Source: JANQGH01 sp039177555 (lineage in GTDB: Bacteria > Pseudomonadota > Alphaproteobacteria > DSM-16000 > Inquilinaceae). From it: a stretch of 64,000 nt of DNA. Numbering within the stretch: the first letter of the stretch is position 1; every line of letters begins with the position of its first letter. The notes beneath the pieces are model-generated. The model saw only the letters and a list, made by a program, of their open reading frames with translations, searched no databases and was not told the origin of the DNA. This document shows positions 34,116 through 42,803 of this stretch, piece by piece. Made by a program: the position numbers and the translations under genes. Location: the NCBI GenBank assembly GCA_039177555.1, contig JBCDFV010000001.1, forward strand, positions 62,001-126,000, read 5' to 3'.

Positions 34116-35456
34116 ATGAGTGAGCAATACAACGTGTCGCGTGTCGGCGACAGGGTACGCCAAAGCTTGGAAGCGGAAGAACGGGACGGTCAGCGTCTTG
34201 CCATCATGGGCCGCACCATTGGCCTGCTGGCCGTCGCCGTCCTGATGCTCTTCATCGTCCACTTTCCTGACGCTCTTTATCACTACACCCTCCTCTGCGT
34301 CCTCATAGTGCTGGGGCTGGTCGACGGCTGGCTGCTGCGGCAGGGTCTGCGTCGGCAGTGGCACGCCTATCTGTTCGCGGCGCTCGACTTCGGGATCGTG
34401 ACCTTCGCCCTGCTCTATCCGAACCCGTTTGCCACCCACGACTACACGGCGCAGCTTGGCATGCGGTTCATCTCTTTTGCCTACTTCTTCATGCTGCTGA
34501 GTGCCCTGGCCCTGACATTTCGACCGGGCCTGGTGGTTTTTGGCGGGCTGGCCGGCGCTTGCTTCTGGTCTTTGGCGAGCCTGTGGATTGCCAACCTCCC
34601 CGATTCGATCACGGATATCTCGCCGGATTGGCCGTGGGACCGGATCCTCGAAACGCTTCTGGCGGCGGACTACGTCGATGTCAGCATCCAGATGCAGCGC
34701 GTCGGCGTCTTTCTCATCGTGGCCGCCCTGCTGGCGGTCATCGTTGCCCGCTCGCGGCGTCTGGTGTTGCGCCAGGCCCATTCCGAGCGAGAGCGCGGCA
34801 ACCTCGCGCGATACTTCCCGCCCAGCATGGTCGACCGCCTGGCGCGTATGGACGCGCCGCTGTCGCAGGTGCGCGAACAGCAAGTGGCGGTGCTGTTCGC
34901 CGATGTCGTCGGCTTCTCGCATTGGGCGGAAGAGCATAGCCCGACAGAGCTGATCTCACGGCTGCGGCAAGTCCATCGCCGCCTGGAGGAGGCGGTGTTT
35001 CGCAACAACGGTACGCTCGACAAGTTCATCGGCGACGGTGTCATGGCCACGTTCGGCACGCCGGAGACCGGCCCAAAAGATGCTGCGAACGCTGTCCGCG
35101 CGCTGCGTGCGATTCTGGACTCGTTCGACGATTGGAACGCCGAACGACGGTCGCGGGGTCGCGATCCGGTTCATGTCGGTGTCGGTGTTCATTACGGCCC
35201 GGTGATTATCGGCGATATTGGTTCGGCCCGCCGGCTTGAATTCGCAGTGCTGGGCGACACGGTGAACGTCGCCAGCCGCCTGGAACGCCTGACCCGCGAT
35301 GTCGGCTGCCGTGCGATCATCAGCGAGGCGACCGTTGCCCAGGTGCGCACCAGCGAGAGCAGTGAAGATGCCGAACTGCTGCTTCGGGGTTTTTCCCAGG
35401 GCACGGCTGAATCCGTCCGCGGCCGAACCGAAACCGTGCGCATCTGGACGCTTTAA
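34116..35456 (+). CDS. Membrane-bound class III adenylate cyclase
   Basis: 446 residues. About five to six TM helices fill residues 30-210 (for example TIGLLAVAVLMLFIVHF, VGVFLIVAALLAVIVA). The C-terminal cyclase domain has FADVVGFS with metal Asp 263, DKFIGDGVMATFG with purine-selecting Lys 303 and metal Asp 307, and VLGDTVNVASRLE with the transition-state Asn and Arg. These residues favour ATP over GTP. It makes cAMP in response to an unknown membrane or environmental signal. Divergent from tupBCA. Confidence 0.92.
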   Translation: MSEQYNVSRVGDRVRQSLEAEERDGQRLAIMGRTIGLLAVAVLMLFIVHFPDALYHYTLLCVLIVLGLVDGWLLRQGLRRQWHAYLFAALDFGIVTFALLYPNPFATHDYTAQLGMRFISFAYFFMLLSALALTFRPGLVVFGGLAGACFWSLASLWIANLPDSITDISPDWPWDRILETLLAADYVDVSIQMQRVGVFLIVAALLAVIVARSRRLVLRQAHSERERGNLARYFPPSMVDRLARMDAPLSQVREQQVAVLFADVVGFSHWAEEHSPTELISRLRQVHRRLEEAVFRNNGTLDKFIGDGVMATFGTPETGPKDAANAVRALRAILDSFDDWNAERRSRGRDPVHVGVGVHYGPVIIGDIGSARRLEFAVLGDTVNVASRLERLTRDVGCRAIISEATVAQVRTSESSEDAELLLRGFSQGTAESVRGRTETVRIWTL

Positions 35457-35611
35457 GCGCCTTAGCGCCAGTTGACCGGCGCCGCGATAGCCTCAACCAG
35501 TCGATGGCCGTGCGATCCGAGCCTTTCTTCATGACGCCCCGGTTCAACGCGTCAAGGGTCGACAGATATCGTGCTAAAGCAATGTCGACGGAAACAAGTG
35601 GGACCCCTCCT

Positions 35612-36025
35612 ATGTCCAATGAAACGGTGCGATCGACATTTCTCAGCCCACCGGGTCTGCCCAGACCGGCCGGCTATAGCCATATCGCGATTGCGCCTGA
35701 GGGTGCCCGCATCGTTCATGTCTCCGGCCAAGTCGCCATGGATGGTGGAGGAAGCATTGTCGGGGCGGGCGACTTTGCCAGCCAGGCGACCCAGGCGTTC
35801 GAAAACCTGCGAGATGCATTGATATCGGCGGGTTCAAGCTTTGACCATGTTCTCAAGATCAACATGTTCGTGTTGGACATGACTGACCTGACGGCTCTGC
35901 GGGAGGTGCGCGATCGGTTCGTCAAGACCGACGCACCCCCCGCCAGCACTCTGCTGCAGGTGAGCGGTTTCTTCCGCGAGGGTATCCTGTTCGAGGTCGA
36001 TGCCGTGGCCGTTGTTCCCGGCTGA
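35612..36025 (+). CDS. RidA family protein
   Basis: 137 residues from the ATG at 35612; earlier in-frame starts exist at 35504 and 35582 but add sequence outside the family. The chorismate-mutase-like fold shows ARIVHVSGQVAMD, FENLRDALISAGSSFDHVLK and the C-terminal FEVDAVAVVPG, with the substrate-binding Arg of canonical RidA not evident at its usual place. RidA proteins hydrolyse reactive enamines/imines such as 2-aminoacrylate; this divergent member may do something else. It follows the cyclase gene by about 150 bases. Confidence 0.82.
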   Translation: MSNETVRSTFLSPPGLPRPAGYSHIAIAPEGARIVHVSGQVAMDGGGSIVGAGDFASQATQAFENLRDALISAGSSFDHVLKINMFVLDMTDLTALREVRDRFVKTDAPPASTLLQVSGFFREGILFEVDAVAVVPG

Positions 36026-36165
36026 ATGGGGCGATTGCCAGACCGGCTCACCCCTACCGACGCCAACCTCTCGTTCAGTTGACGGGACCGCCGCTGAGGC
36101 GGTGCTCCGCCCCGTCGGATGGTGGCGGATGCCAGACGGTGTCGACCGCGGCACCCGCCAAGCCG

Positions 36166-39100
36166 TCACATCAGCGGATCGTCATAGCCGAGCAGCGTGA
36201 GCTGATCGACGACGCCGCCATTGGCATCCACGACGTTGTTGTACGACGCCGCCGTCAGGTTGGCCGCCGACAGATCCTCCGCCTGGATGTCCTCAAGAAC
36301 ATACTTGTGGCCACCATTGTTCAGGATCTCGATGACCAGGGCGCCGTCTGCTTCGGTGATCCCGATCCAGTTCGGCGACAGATGGCCGAAATCGAGCACG
36401 TCGTTGTCGGGATCGAAGCCCTCAATGGTTTCGACGACGCCCCACTTCCAGGTCAGGTCGATCTCACCGACGCCGGCCGGTGTATCGCCGTCTCCGGAAT
36501 CTCCGCCGCCGTCTCCGTTGCCGCCGTCTCCATCACCGCCGTCGCCGCTGCCGCCATCGCTGCCACTGTCGCCGGCATCGCCATCGCTATCGCTATCGCT
36601 ATCGCCGCCACCGGCATCGCCATCGCCGCCGTCACCAGCGTCGCCATCGCCATCGCCGCTACCGTCACCGTCGCCACCGCCGGAAGAGCCACCGTCCCCC
36701 GGATCGGTATCGACCGGGTCCCAGACCCCCTCGCGGGTCTGATGGCCGTCCGTGGTCTGTCCGGCCGGGGCGGCGGGTGTCAGCAATCCGGTCCGCGCGA
36801 CCAGCGTGACGTCGTTCTGGTCGAAGCCGAACGGCGCCTCCAGATTGTCTTCCATCACCTGATCGAAATGGAACTCGACCTGGCCGGGGCTCAGATCCTC
36901 GAGCTTCAGGCCGGTGAAGGTGAAGCTCTGTCCGGTCGGCAGGCTGGAGATCACCAGTCCGGCGTCCGTATCCTCGACCGTCAGGCGCTCGCGGGTGCCG
37001 AAATAGAGGAAGCTGATCTTCATCGTGCCGGGATCGAAGCCGTCGATCACCTCGTGCTCGCCATACTCATGGCTGCGGATATAGACGGTATCGTCCTCGC
37101 GCGGGCCAAGGCCCAGCTCCCAAGACAGCACCCCGCCGATGTCCTGGCGAAAATGCTCGTTGCCAACAACGCCGAAGCTGTCGATCGTCACCTCGTCGAA
37201 ACCGACGCCCTCCACAATCTGAATGGCGCTGGTCCACGGGCTGTCGATCGCGATCTCGCCGGCGGGCGTCTTGGTCACGATCATGCCGTGCACCGACGTG
37301 TCGCCGACATCGAGTTCGTCGCGGGCCGGATCGAAACCGACAATGTCGTCGGCATCGGTGTCGGCGCGATACTTCACGCCGCCTGCCGCCGTGGTGCCCG
37401 TCGTCGTCGGCGGATCCGAACCATCGCTGTCGTAAACGACGTCGTAGCCGCCACCGGGGCCCGGATCCGTGATCGTGCCGCCGATCGCACCGACCACCTC
37501 ATTCAGCACGCCCTGGTCGGCGATGGAGAAGTTGGACAGCGTCAGATCGGCGAGGCCGATGCCTTGAATGAAGGTTGTGTTGATCGGCGTGCCGTCCGGC
37601 GTGGTGACGACGATGCGGACCGTCTGGCCAAGCGTGTTGCTGGTTTCCTCGTAGATCTGGAACCGGTCGGCCGTGACGTCCTGCTCAATATGGACCATGT
37701 CCGTCGCGGGGTCGAAATCCGTTATCGTCCGTGACGGGCTGGCCAGATTGATCATGATCATCTGGTGCCCATCGGAATGGCCGCCGCCACCGGACCCCGT
37801 GTCGTCCGGACCGATCGCGGCGAAGATTTCAGCACGCGCGGTGTCGTCAAGAACCGTGAAGTTAGACGGCGACAGGTCGGCCAACGGCACGCCCTGAAGG
37901 GTCGTCGATTGCTGCATCGACGGCAGGCTGAAGACCGCGCTGCCATTGACCTCGCTAACCTCAAGATCGTTCGCGCTGATCCAGTCGACGAAGATGCTGT
38001 CGCGCGCCGGATCGAAGTCGGTGACGACCTCGTTCTGGGCCCAACTCCAAGTTATCGTCACGGTCTGGGGATCGCCGCTACCGCCTGAGTCTGGATCGCC
38101 GCCGCCACCGGTATCCGGGTCGTCGCCACCTCCCGCATCTGGATCATCGCCGCCGCCGGCATCGGGGTCGTCACCGCCGCCGGCATCCGGATCGTCACCG
38201 CCGCCCGCGTCCGGGTCGTCGCCGCCACCGGCATCCGGATCATCGCCGCCATCTCCGGTCCCCGGGTCACCGCCGACCAGGCCAAGGACCTCGGCCGCCG
38301 CCGTATCGTCCAGGATGGTGAAGTTCGCGGCCGACAACGCGGACAGCGTCACCCCCGTCAGGGTCGTCGTCTGATTGTTGGACGGCACGGCGAAAACCAC
38401 GCTGCCGTTGCTCTCGCTGACCTCAAGCCGCCCGGCGTCGATCCAGTCGATGAAGATGGTATCGGTCGATGGGTCGAAGTCGGTGACGACCTCGTCTTGC
38501 CCCCAGGTCCAGGTGACGACGACGTCGGCGGTATCCTTCGTCGCGCCAGCCGTCCCATTGCCGGCGCCACCGCCGCCGCCGGAACCGCCGCCCGGCGTGC
38601 CAAGCCCCTCGTCGCCGGTCAGCCGGTCTTCGAAATAGGCGATCGACTCCTCAATGGTCGGCGCATCGAAATCGCCGAACTGCTCGACATATTGCAGGAT
38701 CGAGGTGCCGAACTCGTCGGCACTGACCGTGCCGGAGCGCAAGAGCTGGATCACCGCTGGTGCGCCGCGCAAATGGGCTGCGGCCAGAATGCCCGTCATC
38801 GTCAACGTGACCTCGACGGTCTGGCCATTGTCGAGATAGGTGCGCGTGGTGCCGAGATAGTCATCGAGGCTTTCGCCGTAGGGCGCGAGGCCCGTCTGGA
38901 TGGTCTGAAGGTTGAAGCCGAACGCCTCGCGAATGGCGACCTCCTGGGCCTCCTTGGTCATGAACTCTTCCAGCGAATCCACACCGTTCTTGCCGGTCCA
39001 GGTACCGTCCCACGTGTTTGTGGCGGCGCCGTTGCCGTAATAGAAATCGTCGTCGTAATAGCCAAGATCGATCAGAAACGCCTCACCGAACTGATAGCCG

Positions 39101-39324
39101 ACGAAGCCGAACGAGTTCATCGATCGGTAGGACATCGCGTCCCATTCGGCGTCGCTGAGCTGCGACCAGCTTGTGTAGGACGCAAAGAACTGTTCGACCG
39201 GGCCGCCGGCCCATTGGTCAAGCTGCCAGTCCTGAATGATGCCCTGATCGTAACGCACGCGGTCCCAGCCGGATTCGAATGCGCGCATCGCGTCTAGAAA
39301 TTCCTGAAACGTGCCCCTACTCAT
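36166..39324 (-). CDS. Large acidic mosaic protein: transglycosylase-like module plus repeated FDP domains
   Basis: 1052 residues from the ATG at 39324, no signal peptide. Residues 1-220 form a module beginning GTFQEFLDAMRAFESG, with VGYQFGEAFLIDLGYY, WTGKNGVDSLEEF and MTGILAAAHLRG. This layout (ESG, YQFGEA, LLAGAHL-like) recalls lysozyme/transglycosylase-like modules found on alphaproteobacterial secreted proteins. About six copies of an 80-100-residue domain follow, each with a W-x-W or equivalent strand, V(V/I)xxFDPxxD, a hydrophobic core and L..LS..NF. Linkers are extremely Asp/Gly-rich (DDPDAGGG repeated; GDGDGG; SDSDSD) and probably bind Ca2+. Probably exported by a type I or unknown route; function unknown. 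Confidence 0.75.
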   Translation of the reverse strand: MSRGTFQEFLDAMRAFESGWDRVRYDQGIIQDWQLDQWAGGPVEQFFASYTSWSQLSDAEWDAMSYRSMNSFGFVGYQFGEAFLIDLGYYDDDFYYGNGAATNTWDGTWTGKNGVDSLEEFMTKEAQEVAIREAFGFNLQTIQTGLAPYGESLDDYLGTTRTYLDNGQTVEVTLTMTGILAAAHLRGAPAVIQLLRSGTVSADEFGTSILQYVEQFGDFDAPTIEESIAYFEDRLTGDEGLGTPGGGSGGGGGAGNGTAGATKDTADVVVTWTWGQDEVVTDFDPSTDTIFIDWIDAGRLEVSESNGSVVFAVPSNNQTTTLTGVTLSALSAANFTILDDTAAAEVLGLVGGDPGTGDGGDDPDAGGGDDPDAGGGDDPDAGGGDDPDAGGGDDPDAGGGDDPDTGGGGDPDSGGSGDPQTVTITWSWAQNEVVTDFDPARDSIFVDWISANDLEVSEVNGSAVFSLPSMQQSTTLQGVPLADLSPSNFTVLDDTARAEIFAAIGPDDTGSGGGGHSDGHQMIMINLASPSRTITDFDPATDMVHIEQDVTADRFQIYEETSNTLGQTVRIVVTTPDGTPINTTFIQGIGLADLTLSNFSIADQGVLNEVVGAIGGTITDPGPGGGYDVVYDSDGSDPPTTTGTTAAGGVKYRADTDADDIVGFDPARDELDVGDTSVHGMIVTKTPAGEIAIDSPWTSAIQIVEGVGFDEVTIDSFGVVGNEHFRQDIGGVLSWELGLGPREDDTVYIRSHEYGEHEVIDGFDPGTMKISFLYFGTRERLTVEDTDAGLVISSLPTGQSFTFTGLKLEDLSPGQVEFHFDQVMEDNLEAPFGFDQNDVTLVARTGLLTPAAPAGQTTDGHQTREGVWDPVDTDPGDGGSSGGGDGDGSGDGDGDAGDGGDGDAGGGDSDSDSDGDAGDSGSDGGSGDGGDGDGGNGDGGGDSGDGDTPAGVGEIDLTWKWGVVETIEGFDPDNDVLDFGHLSPNWIGITEADGALVIEILNNGGHKYVLEDIQAEDLSAANLTAASYNNVVDANGGVVDQLTLLGYDDPLM
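36480..36700. repeat. Low-complexity Asp/Gly/Ser codon repeat inside the mosaic protein gene
   Basis: A stretch of GCC/ATC/ACC-type triplets on the plus strand, including ATCGCT repeated in tandem, encoding a Gly-Asp-Ser-rich linker before the last FDP domain. It is prone to length change by slippage. Confidence 0.75.
38088..38257. repeat. 24-bp tandem repeat array encoding DDPDAGGG units
   Basis: About seven imperfect 24-base units encode the octapeptide DDPDAGGG and variants between FDP domains 1 and 2 of the mosaic protein. Units differ mostly at third codon positions, so the array is not freshly expanded. It is coding and not a CRISPR. Confidence 0.85.
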
Positions 39325-39740
39325 CTCCAACCTCTTTCTGTCAGGCCGGGTGCGGCTCGGCCCGTGTCGCGTTCCAGCGCGCCCAAGCGGGCGACCCGGG
39401 GAAGACACGATCCGGACAGCACCGGCGTTAGGCGGTCAAAGCCCGCTATTGCATGGGCGCTAAGCGAGCGATTGCGTGTGGCACGAATGCGGCGTGAAAT
39501 CGGCGTTCGGGAGACGCGGTTGCGTTGACCAAAGCGCAAACACCAGAAGGTCGATCTGAACGGCGACGATGCCGTCTGACGTGGATAAACGCAGCTTGTG
39601 CGCGCGCCAGAAGCCACGAACGCTTTCGTTTACGCGCACCGGCACTTCCACGGGCGGCACCTGCGCAACGCGCTCGAACGCGGCCACCCCTGCCGACGGG
39701 AAAACCCGCGCAAGGCGGGCATGCCCTCACCTCGCGAAGC
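39325..39740. other. Intergenic DNA upstream of the mosaic protein gene
   Basis: No frame resembles a known family. A 75-codon minus-strand frame from GTG 39687 to 39460 exists but has no usable ribosome-binding site. The segment next to 39324 should hold the mosaic gene's promoter, which I cannot pinpoint. Confidence 0.4.
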
Positions 39741-39754
39741 TTGACATAGATCAA
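39741..39754. promoter_or_regulatory. FNR/FixK/Anr-type binding site
   Basis: TTGACATAGATCAA matches the TTGAY-N4-RTCAA inverted repeat recognised by CRP/FNR-family oxygen regulators. Its centre (39747.5) is 41.5 bases from a predicted start near 39789 on the plus strand, with a weak CAATAT -10 at 39779-39784, the classic class II activation geometry. It also fits a minus-strand start near 39706, with a poorer -10. Confidence 0.65.
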
Positions 39755-39916
39755 TGCAACAATTGTTGGCACCACGAACAATATGTCGCGATGGTGATGT
39801 TGACGATCGGAGGGCGCGTCGGTCGCTTCTAGCGGACCAGATTCGCACGCCGAGACAGCCACCGTCGGGCCGGGTGCCCATGCGGCGCCCAGCCGAGCCC
39901 TCTTGGCATCGCAAAA

Positions 39917-39948
39917 CTAAAAGCCCGCTCTCACGAGCGGGCTTTCTT
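39917..39948. terminator. Bidirectional intrinsic terminator
   Basis: AGCCCGCT (39922-39929) pairs perfectly with AGCGGGCT (39936-39943) over a six-base loop. It is flanked by TTCTTT on the plus side and by a T-rich run (TTTTAGTTTT) on the minus side. It terminates etfBA on the minus strand and any plus-strand transcript from the FNR-type site. Confidence 0.85.
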
Positions 39949-39962
39949 TATCTATCAGTAAC

Positions 39963-40904
39963 TTAAAGGGCTTTGTTGAGTTCTTGTTCCAGCTCTGGGA
40001 CGACCTTGAACAGGTCGGCGACCAGGCCGTAGTCGGCGATCTGGAAGATTGGCGCTTCCTCGTCCTTGTTGATCGCGACGATCACCTTGCTGTCCTTCAT
40101 ACCCGCCAGGTGCTGAATGGCGCCCGAAATGCCGATCGCGATGTAGAGTTCCGGCGCCACGACCTTGCCTGTCTGGCCAACCTGATAATCGTTGGGCACA
40201 TAGCCGGCATCGACGGCCGCGCGCGAGGCACCGATTGCGCCGCCCAGCTTGTCGGCGATGCCGTCCAGGATCTTGAAGGCGTCGGACGAGCCAAGCCCGC
40301 GCCCGCCGGAGATGACGACGCGCGCCGACGTCAGCTCCGGCCGCTCGCTCGAACTCAACTCGGCGCCGACGAAGCGCGACGTGCCGGCGGAACCGCCGCC
40401 GTCCAGCGTCTCGACGGACGCATTGCCGCCTTCCGCAGCGGCCGCTTCGAACGCGGTACTGCGAACCGTGATCACCTTCTTTGCATCAGATGACTTCACC
40501 GTCGCCAGGGCGTTGCCGGCATAGATCGGCCGCACGAAGGTGTCGGGCGCCTCGACCGACGTGATGTCGGAAATCTGCTGAACGTCCAGCAGCGCGGCAA
40601 CACGCGGCATCAGGTTCTTGCCGTACGTCGTCGCCGGCGCCAGCAAGTGATCGTAGCCGTCGGCCAAGCCGACGATCAGCGGTGCCAGATCCTCGGCCAA
40701 CTGGTGTTCCAGTGCGGCATTGTCGGCGGTCAGAACCTTGGCCACGCCGTCGATCTTCGCCGCCGCCTCGGCCACGGAAGCACAGTTCGACCCTGCAACC
40801 AGGATGTGGACGTCGCCACCGATCGCCCGCGCGGCCGTGACCGTGTTAAGGGTCGACGGGCTGAGCGCCGCATTGTCGTGCTCGGCGATCACCAGAATAC
40901 TCAT
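39963..40904 (-). CDS. etfA: Electron transfer flavoprotein alpha subunit
   Basis: 313 residues. The C-terminal FAD domain reads VVISGGRGLGSSDAFKILDG, ...GASRAAVDAGYVPNDYQVGQ, ...APELYIAIGISGAIQHLAGM, ending AINKDEEAPIFQIADYGLVA, all canonical for EtfA. With EtfB it takes electrons from acyl-CoA and other dehydrogenases and hands them to ETF-quinone oxidoreductase (not seen in this window). It starts 28 bases after etfB on the minus strand and is followed by the terminator at 39917-39948. Confidence 0.97.
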   Translation of the reverse strand: MSILVIAEHDNAALSPSTLNTVTAARAIGGDVHILVAGSNCASVAEAAAKIDGVAKVLTADNAALEHQLAEDLAPLIVGLADGYDHLLAPATTYGKNLMPRVAALLDVQQISDITSVEAPDTFVRPIYAGNALATVKSSDAKKVITVRSTAFEAAAAEGGNASVETLDGGGSAGTSRFVGAELSSSERPELTSARVVISGGRGLGSSDAFKILDGIADKLGGAIGASRAAVDAGYVPNDYQVGQTGKVVAPELYIAIGISGAIQHLAGMKDSKVIVAINKDEEAPIFQIADYGLVADLFKVVPELEQELNKAL

Positions 40905-40932
40905 ATCTCTCGCTCCTCGTCCGCCGGGCGGG

Positions 40933-41682
40933 TCAGATGACCTTGGCTTCGTTCTTCAGCTTGTCGACCAGGGTGGCCACGTCGGGCACGGTGATGCCAC
41001 CTTGCCGCTTTGCCGGTTCGACGACCGACAGCACCTCCAGCCTGGGGGCGACCTCGATACCAAGCTCTTCGGGCGTCTTTTCGTCGATCGGCTTGCGCTT
41101 GGCCTTCATGATGTTCGGCAGCGAGGCATAGCGCGGCTCGTTCAAGCGCAGATCGACCGTGATCACCGCCGGCAGGTCGAGCGCAACGGTTTCAAGCCCG
41201 CCATCGACCTCACGCGTGACATCGACCGTGCCGTCGCCAATGGACACGTTCGAGGCGAAGGTGCCTTGCGGCCAGTTCAGCAGGGCCGCCAGCATCTGGC
41301 CGGTCTGGTTGCTGTCATCGTCGATCGCCTGCTTGCCCAGCATCACCAGTTGAGGCTGTTCCTGCTCAACCAGCGCCTTCAGGATCTTAGCCACGGCCAA
41401 CGGCTCAACCGTCGCCTCGCTCTTCACCAGGATGCCGCGATCGGCCCCCATGGCCAGCGCGGTGCGGATGGTTTCCTGGGACTGCTGCACACCGATGGAA
41501 ACGGCTACAATCTCTTCGACCGTGCCCGCCTCTTTCAGCCGGATGGCTTCCTCAACCGCGATTTCGTCGAACGGGTTCATCGACATCTTCACGTTGGTCA
41601 GATCGACCCCAGACCCATCGGCCTTGACCCGAACCTTGACGTTGTAGTCGACCACCCGCTTGACGGGCACCAGAACCTTCAT
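40933..41682 (-). CDS. etfB: Electron transfer flavoprotein beta subunit
   Basis: 249 residues from the ATG at 41682, which has a strong GGAGGGAA upstream; a start 6 codons earlier is less likely. MKVLVPVKRVVDYNVKVRVK and DDDSNQTGQMLAALLNWPQG are signature sequences, the latter binding AMP. It forms the ETF heterodimer with EtfA. The pair is encoded as etfBA, about 5 kb from an acyl-CoA dehydrogenase gene that would donate electrons to it. Confidence 0.97.
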   Translation of the reverse strand: MKVLVPVKRVVDYNVKVRVKADGSGVDLTNVKMSMNPFDEIAVEEAIRLKEAGTVEEIVAVSIGVQQSQETIRTALAMGADRGILVKSEATVEPLAVAKILKALVEQEQPQLVMLGKQAIDDDSNQTGQMLAALLNWPQGTFASNVSIGDGTVDVTREVDGGLETVALDLPAVITVDLRLNEPRYASLPNIMKAKRKPIDEKTPEELGIEVAPRLEVLSVVEPAKRQGGITVPDVATLVDKLKNEAKVI

Positions 41683-41831
41683 CGCGTTCCCTCCGATCAC
41701 CGCAGACCGCCCCGAGGACCGGGTCGGACACCCTCACCCGCGACATAGCGGTCGCCGCGCCAAACATCAAGCGCGGGTCGCCCATGGGGGCTATGTGCCC
41801 GTGGCCAGATGGCTCACCGGACCTGGCCGCG

Positions 41832-42266
41832 CTACCCGCCAGGCTGAGCCGTCAGACAGTTCCGGAAGATCACCTGGCATTGCCGCCAGTTGCCGCCTGA
41901 CCCCGTCGGCGTGTTGAAGCTCACCCGGCGAACCGAGCCTTGGAAAACCTCCGCCGTCGCCTCGCACTGGTAGGTCACCAGGCGGCTGGTCGACGGCCAG
42001 AACGGATCATAGCCGAAGCCGCGGTAATAGCCTGGATAGTAGGCAGGCGCCGTCTGATAGACGTAAGCGCTGGTGTAGGTGAAGAAGCCGATGCCGCCGA
42101 CCTCCATCTGCCGCTCAGGCACGCCAGCGCAGGCCAAGAGGTCGGTCTCGGGCAGGCCGAACAGCTGCTCGGCCAGCCGCGGCGCCTCCACTTCGGCGGT
42201 CGACTGGCAGCCGAGCAAGCCGACCGCGACCAACGCTGCAAAAGCGCCGCGAACCAGCGGCCGCAT
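41832..42266 (-). CDS. Lipoprotein of unknown function (paralogue A)
   Basis: 144 residues. The signal ends in a lipobox, VAVGLLGC, so the protein is expected in the cell envelope. The mature part has LLACAGVPERQMEVGGIGFF, a Tyr-rich loop (YQTAPAYYPGYYRGFGY) and YQCEATAEVFQGSVRRVSFN, followed by two more cysteines. It is clearly related to the next gene on the strand, which shares LLACAGVP.R....GGI and CEATF.L.GG.VR. Family unknown to me. The two genes are 11 bases apart. Confidence 0.72.
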   Translation of the reverse strand: MRPLVRGAFAALVAVGLLGCQSTAEVEAPRLAEQLFGLPETDLLACAGVPERQMEVGGIGFFTYTSAYVYQTAPAYYPGYYRGFGYDPFWPSTSRLVTYQCEATAEVFQGSVRRVSFNTPTGSGGNWRQCQVIFRNCLTAQPGG

Positions 42267-42277
42267 GGGTCGCGGGC

Positions 42278-42799
42278 CTACAGCACCGGCGCCGGCGGCG
42301 CGTTGACGCAGGCGGAGACGATGTCGAAGCACGAGTTATAGCTGGCGGCCGTGCCGCTGGTCGGCGTGCTGTAGTTCAACTGCCGCACGATGCCACCGAC
42401 CAGTTGGAAGGTCGCCTCGCAATAGTTCGAGCTGAGTTCACGCCCCAACGGGACGCCAACGCCCAGGCTGGCGCGCGTGTTGTTGGTCACGACCCCGGAA
42501 CCGACACCGACACTGAGGCCGCCGCTGCTGGTCGGCCGCGAATCGACGATGGTGCCGTTTTCGTAGGTGTAATAGGTGATGCCGCCCGACTCGCGGCTTC
42601 GGTTCGGCACGCCCGCGCAGGCCAGCAGTTGACCCTCGCTCATCCCCGGCAATGTGGTGCGCGCCGCCAATGCCTCGTTGCCGCGCGTATTGTCGAAGGC
42701 ACCGAAGGGTCCGCCCGATTGGCAGGCACCGACCACGACCACGCACGCAAGCGCGCCGGCGGCCGCCATATGACGCGCACGGATGCGAAAGCTCTTCAT
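42278..42799 (-). CDS. Lipoprotein of unknown function (paralogue B)
   Basis: 173 residues from the ATG at 42799. Lipobox ALACVVVVGACQS. The mature part has LLACAGVPNRSRESGGITYY, a Gly/Val-rich segment (GGLSVGVGSGVVTNN) and SSNYCEATFQLVGGIVRQLN, then a C-terminal CFDIVSAC. The LLACAGVP and GGI..YTY motifs recall small outer-membrane lipoproteins with a BamE-like strand, but I cannot confirm this. It starts 11 bases upstream of paralogue A on the same strand, a local duplication. Confidence 0.72.
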   Translation of the reverse strand: MKSFRIRARHMAAAGALACVVVVGACQSGGPFGAFDNTRGNEALAARTTLPGMSEGQLLACAGVPNRSRESGGITYYTYENGTIVDSRPTSSGGLSVGVGSGVVTNNTRASLGVGVPLGRELSSNYCEATFQLVGGIVRQLNYSTPTSGTAASYNSCFDIVSACVNAPPAPVL

Positions 42800-42803
42800 C
42801 GGT

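Noticed and set aside
36079..37734. 551-codon plus-strand frame antisense to the mosaic protein gene
   Set aside because: It arises from the biased codons of the Asp/Gly-rich gene on the other strand; the product is low-complexity Ala/Ile/Val without a family.
38088..38257. Regularly spaced short repeats as a CRISPR array
   Set aside because: The 24-base units are contiguous, in frame and encode DDPDAGGG; there are no spacers or cas genes.
39460..39687. 75-codon minus-strand frame downstream of the FNR-type site
   Set aside because: No ribosome-binding site at a usable distance, no family similarity and a poor -10 in that direction; kept only as an alternative reading of the site.
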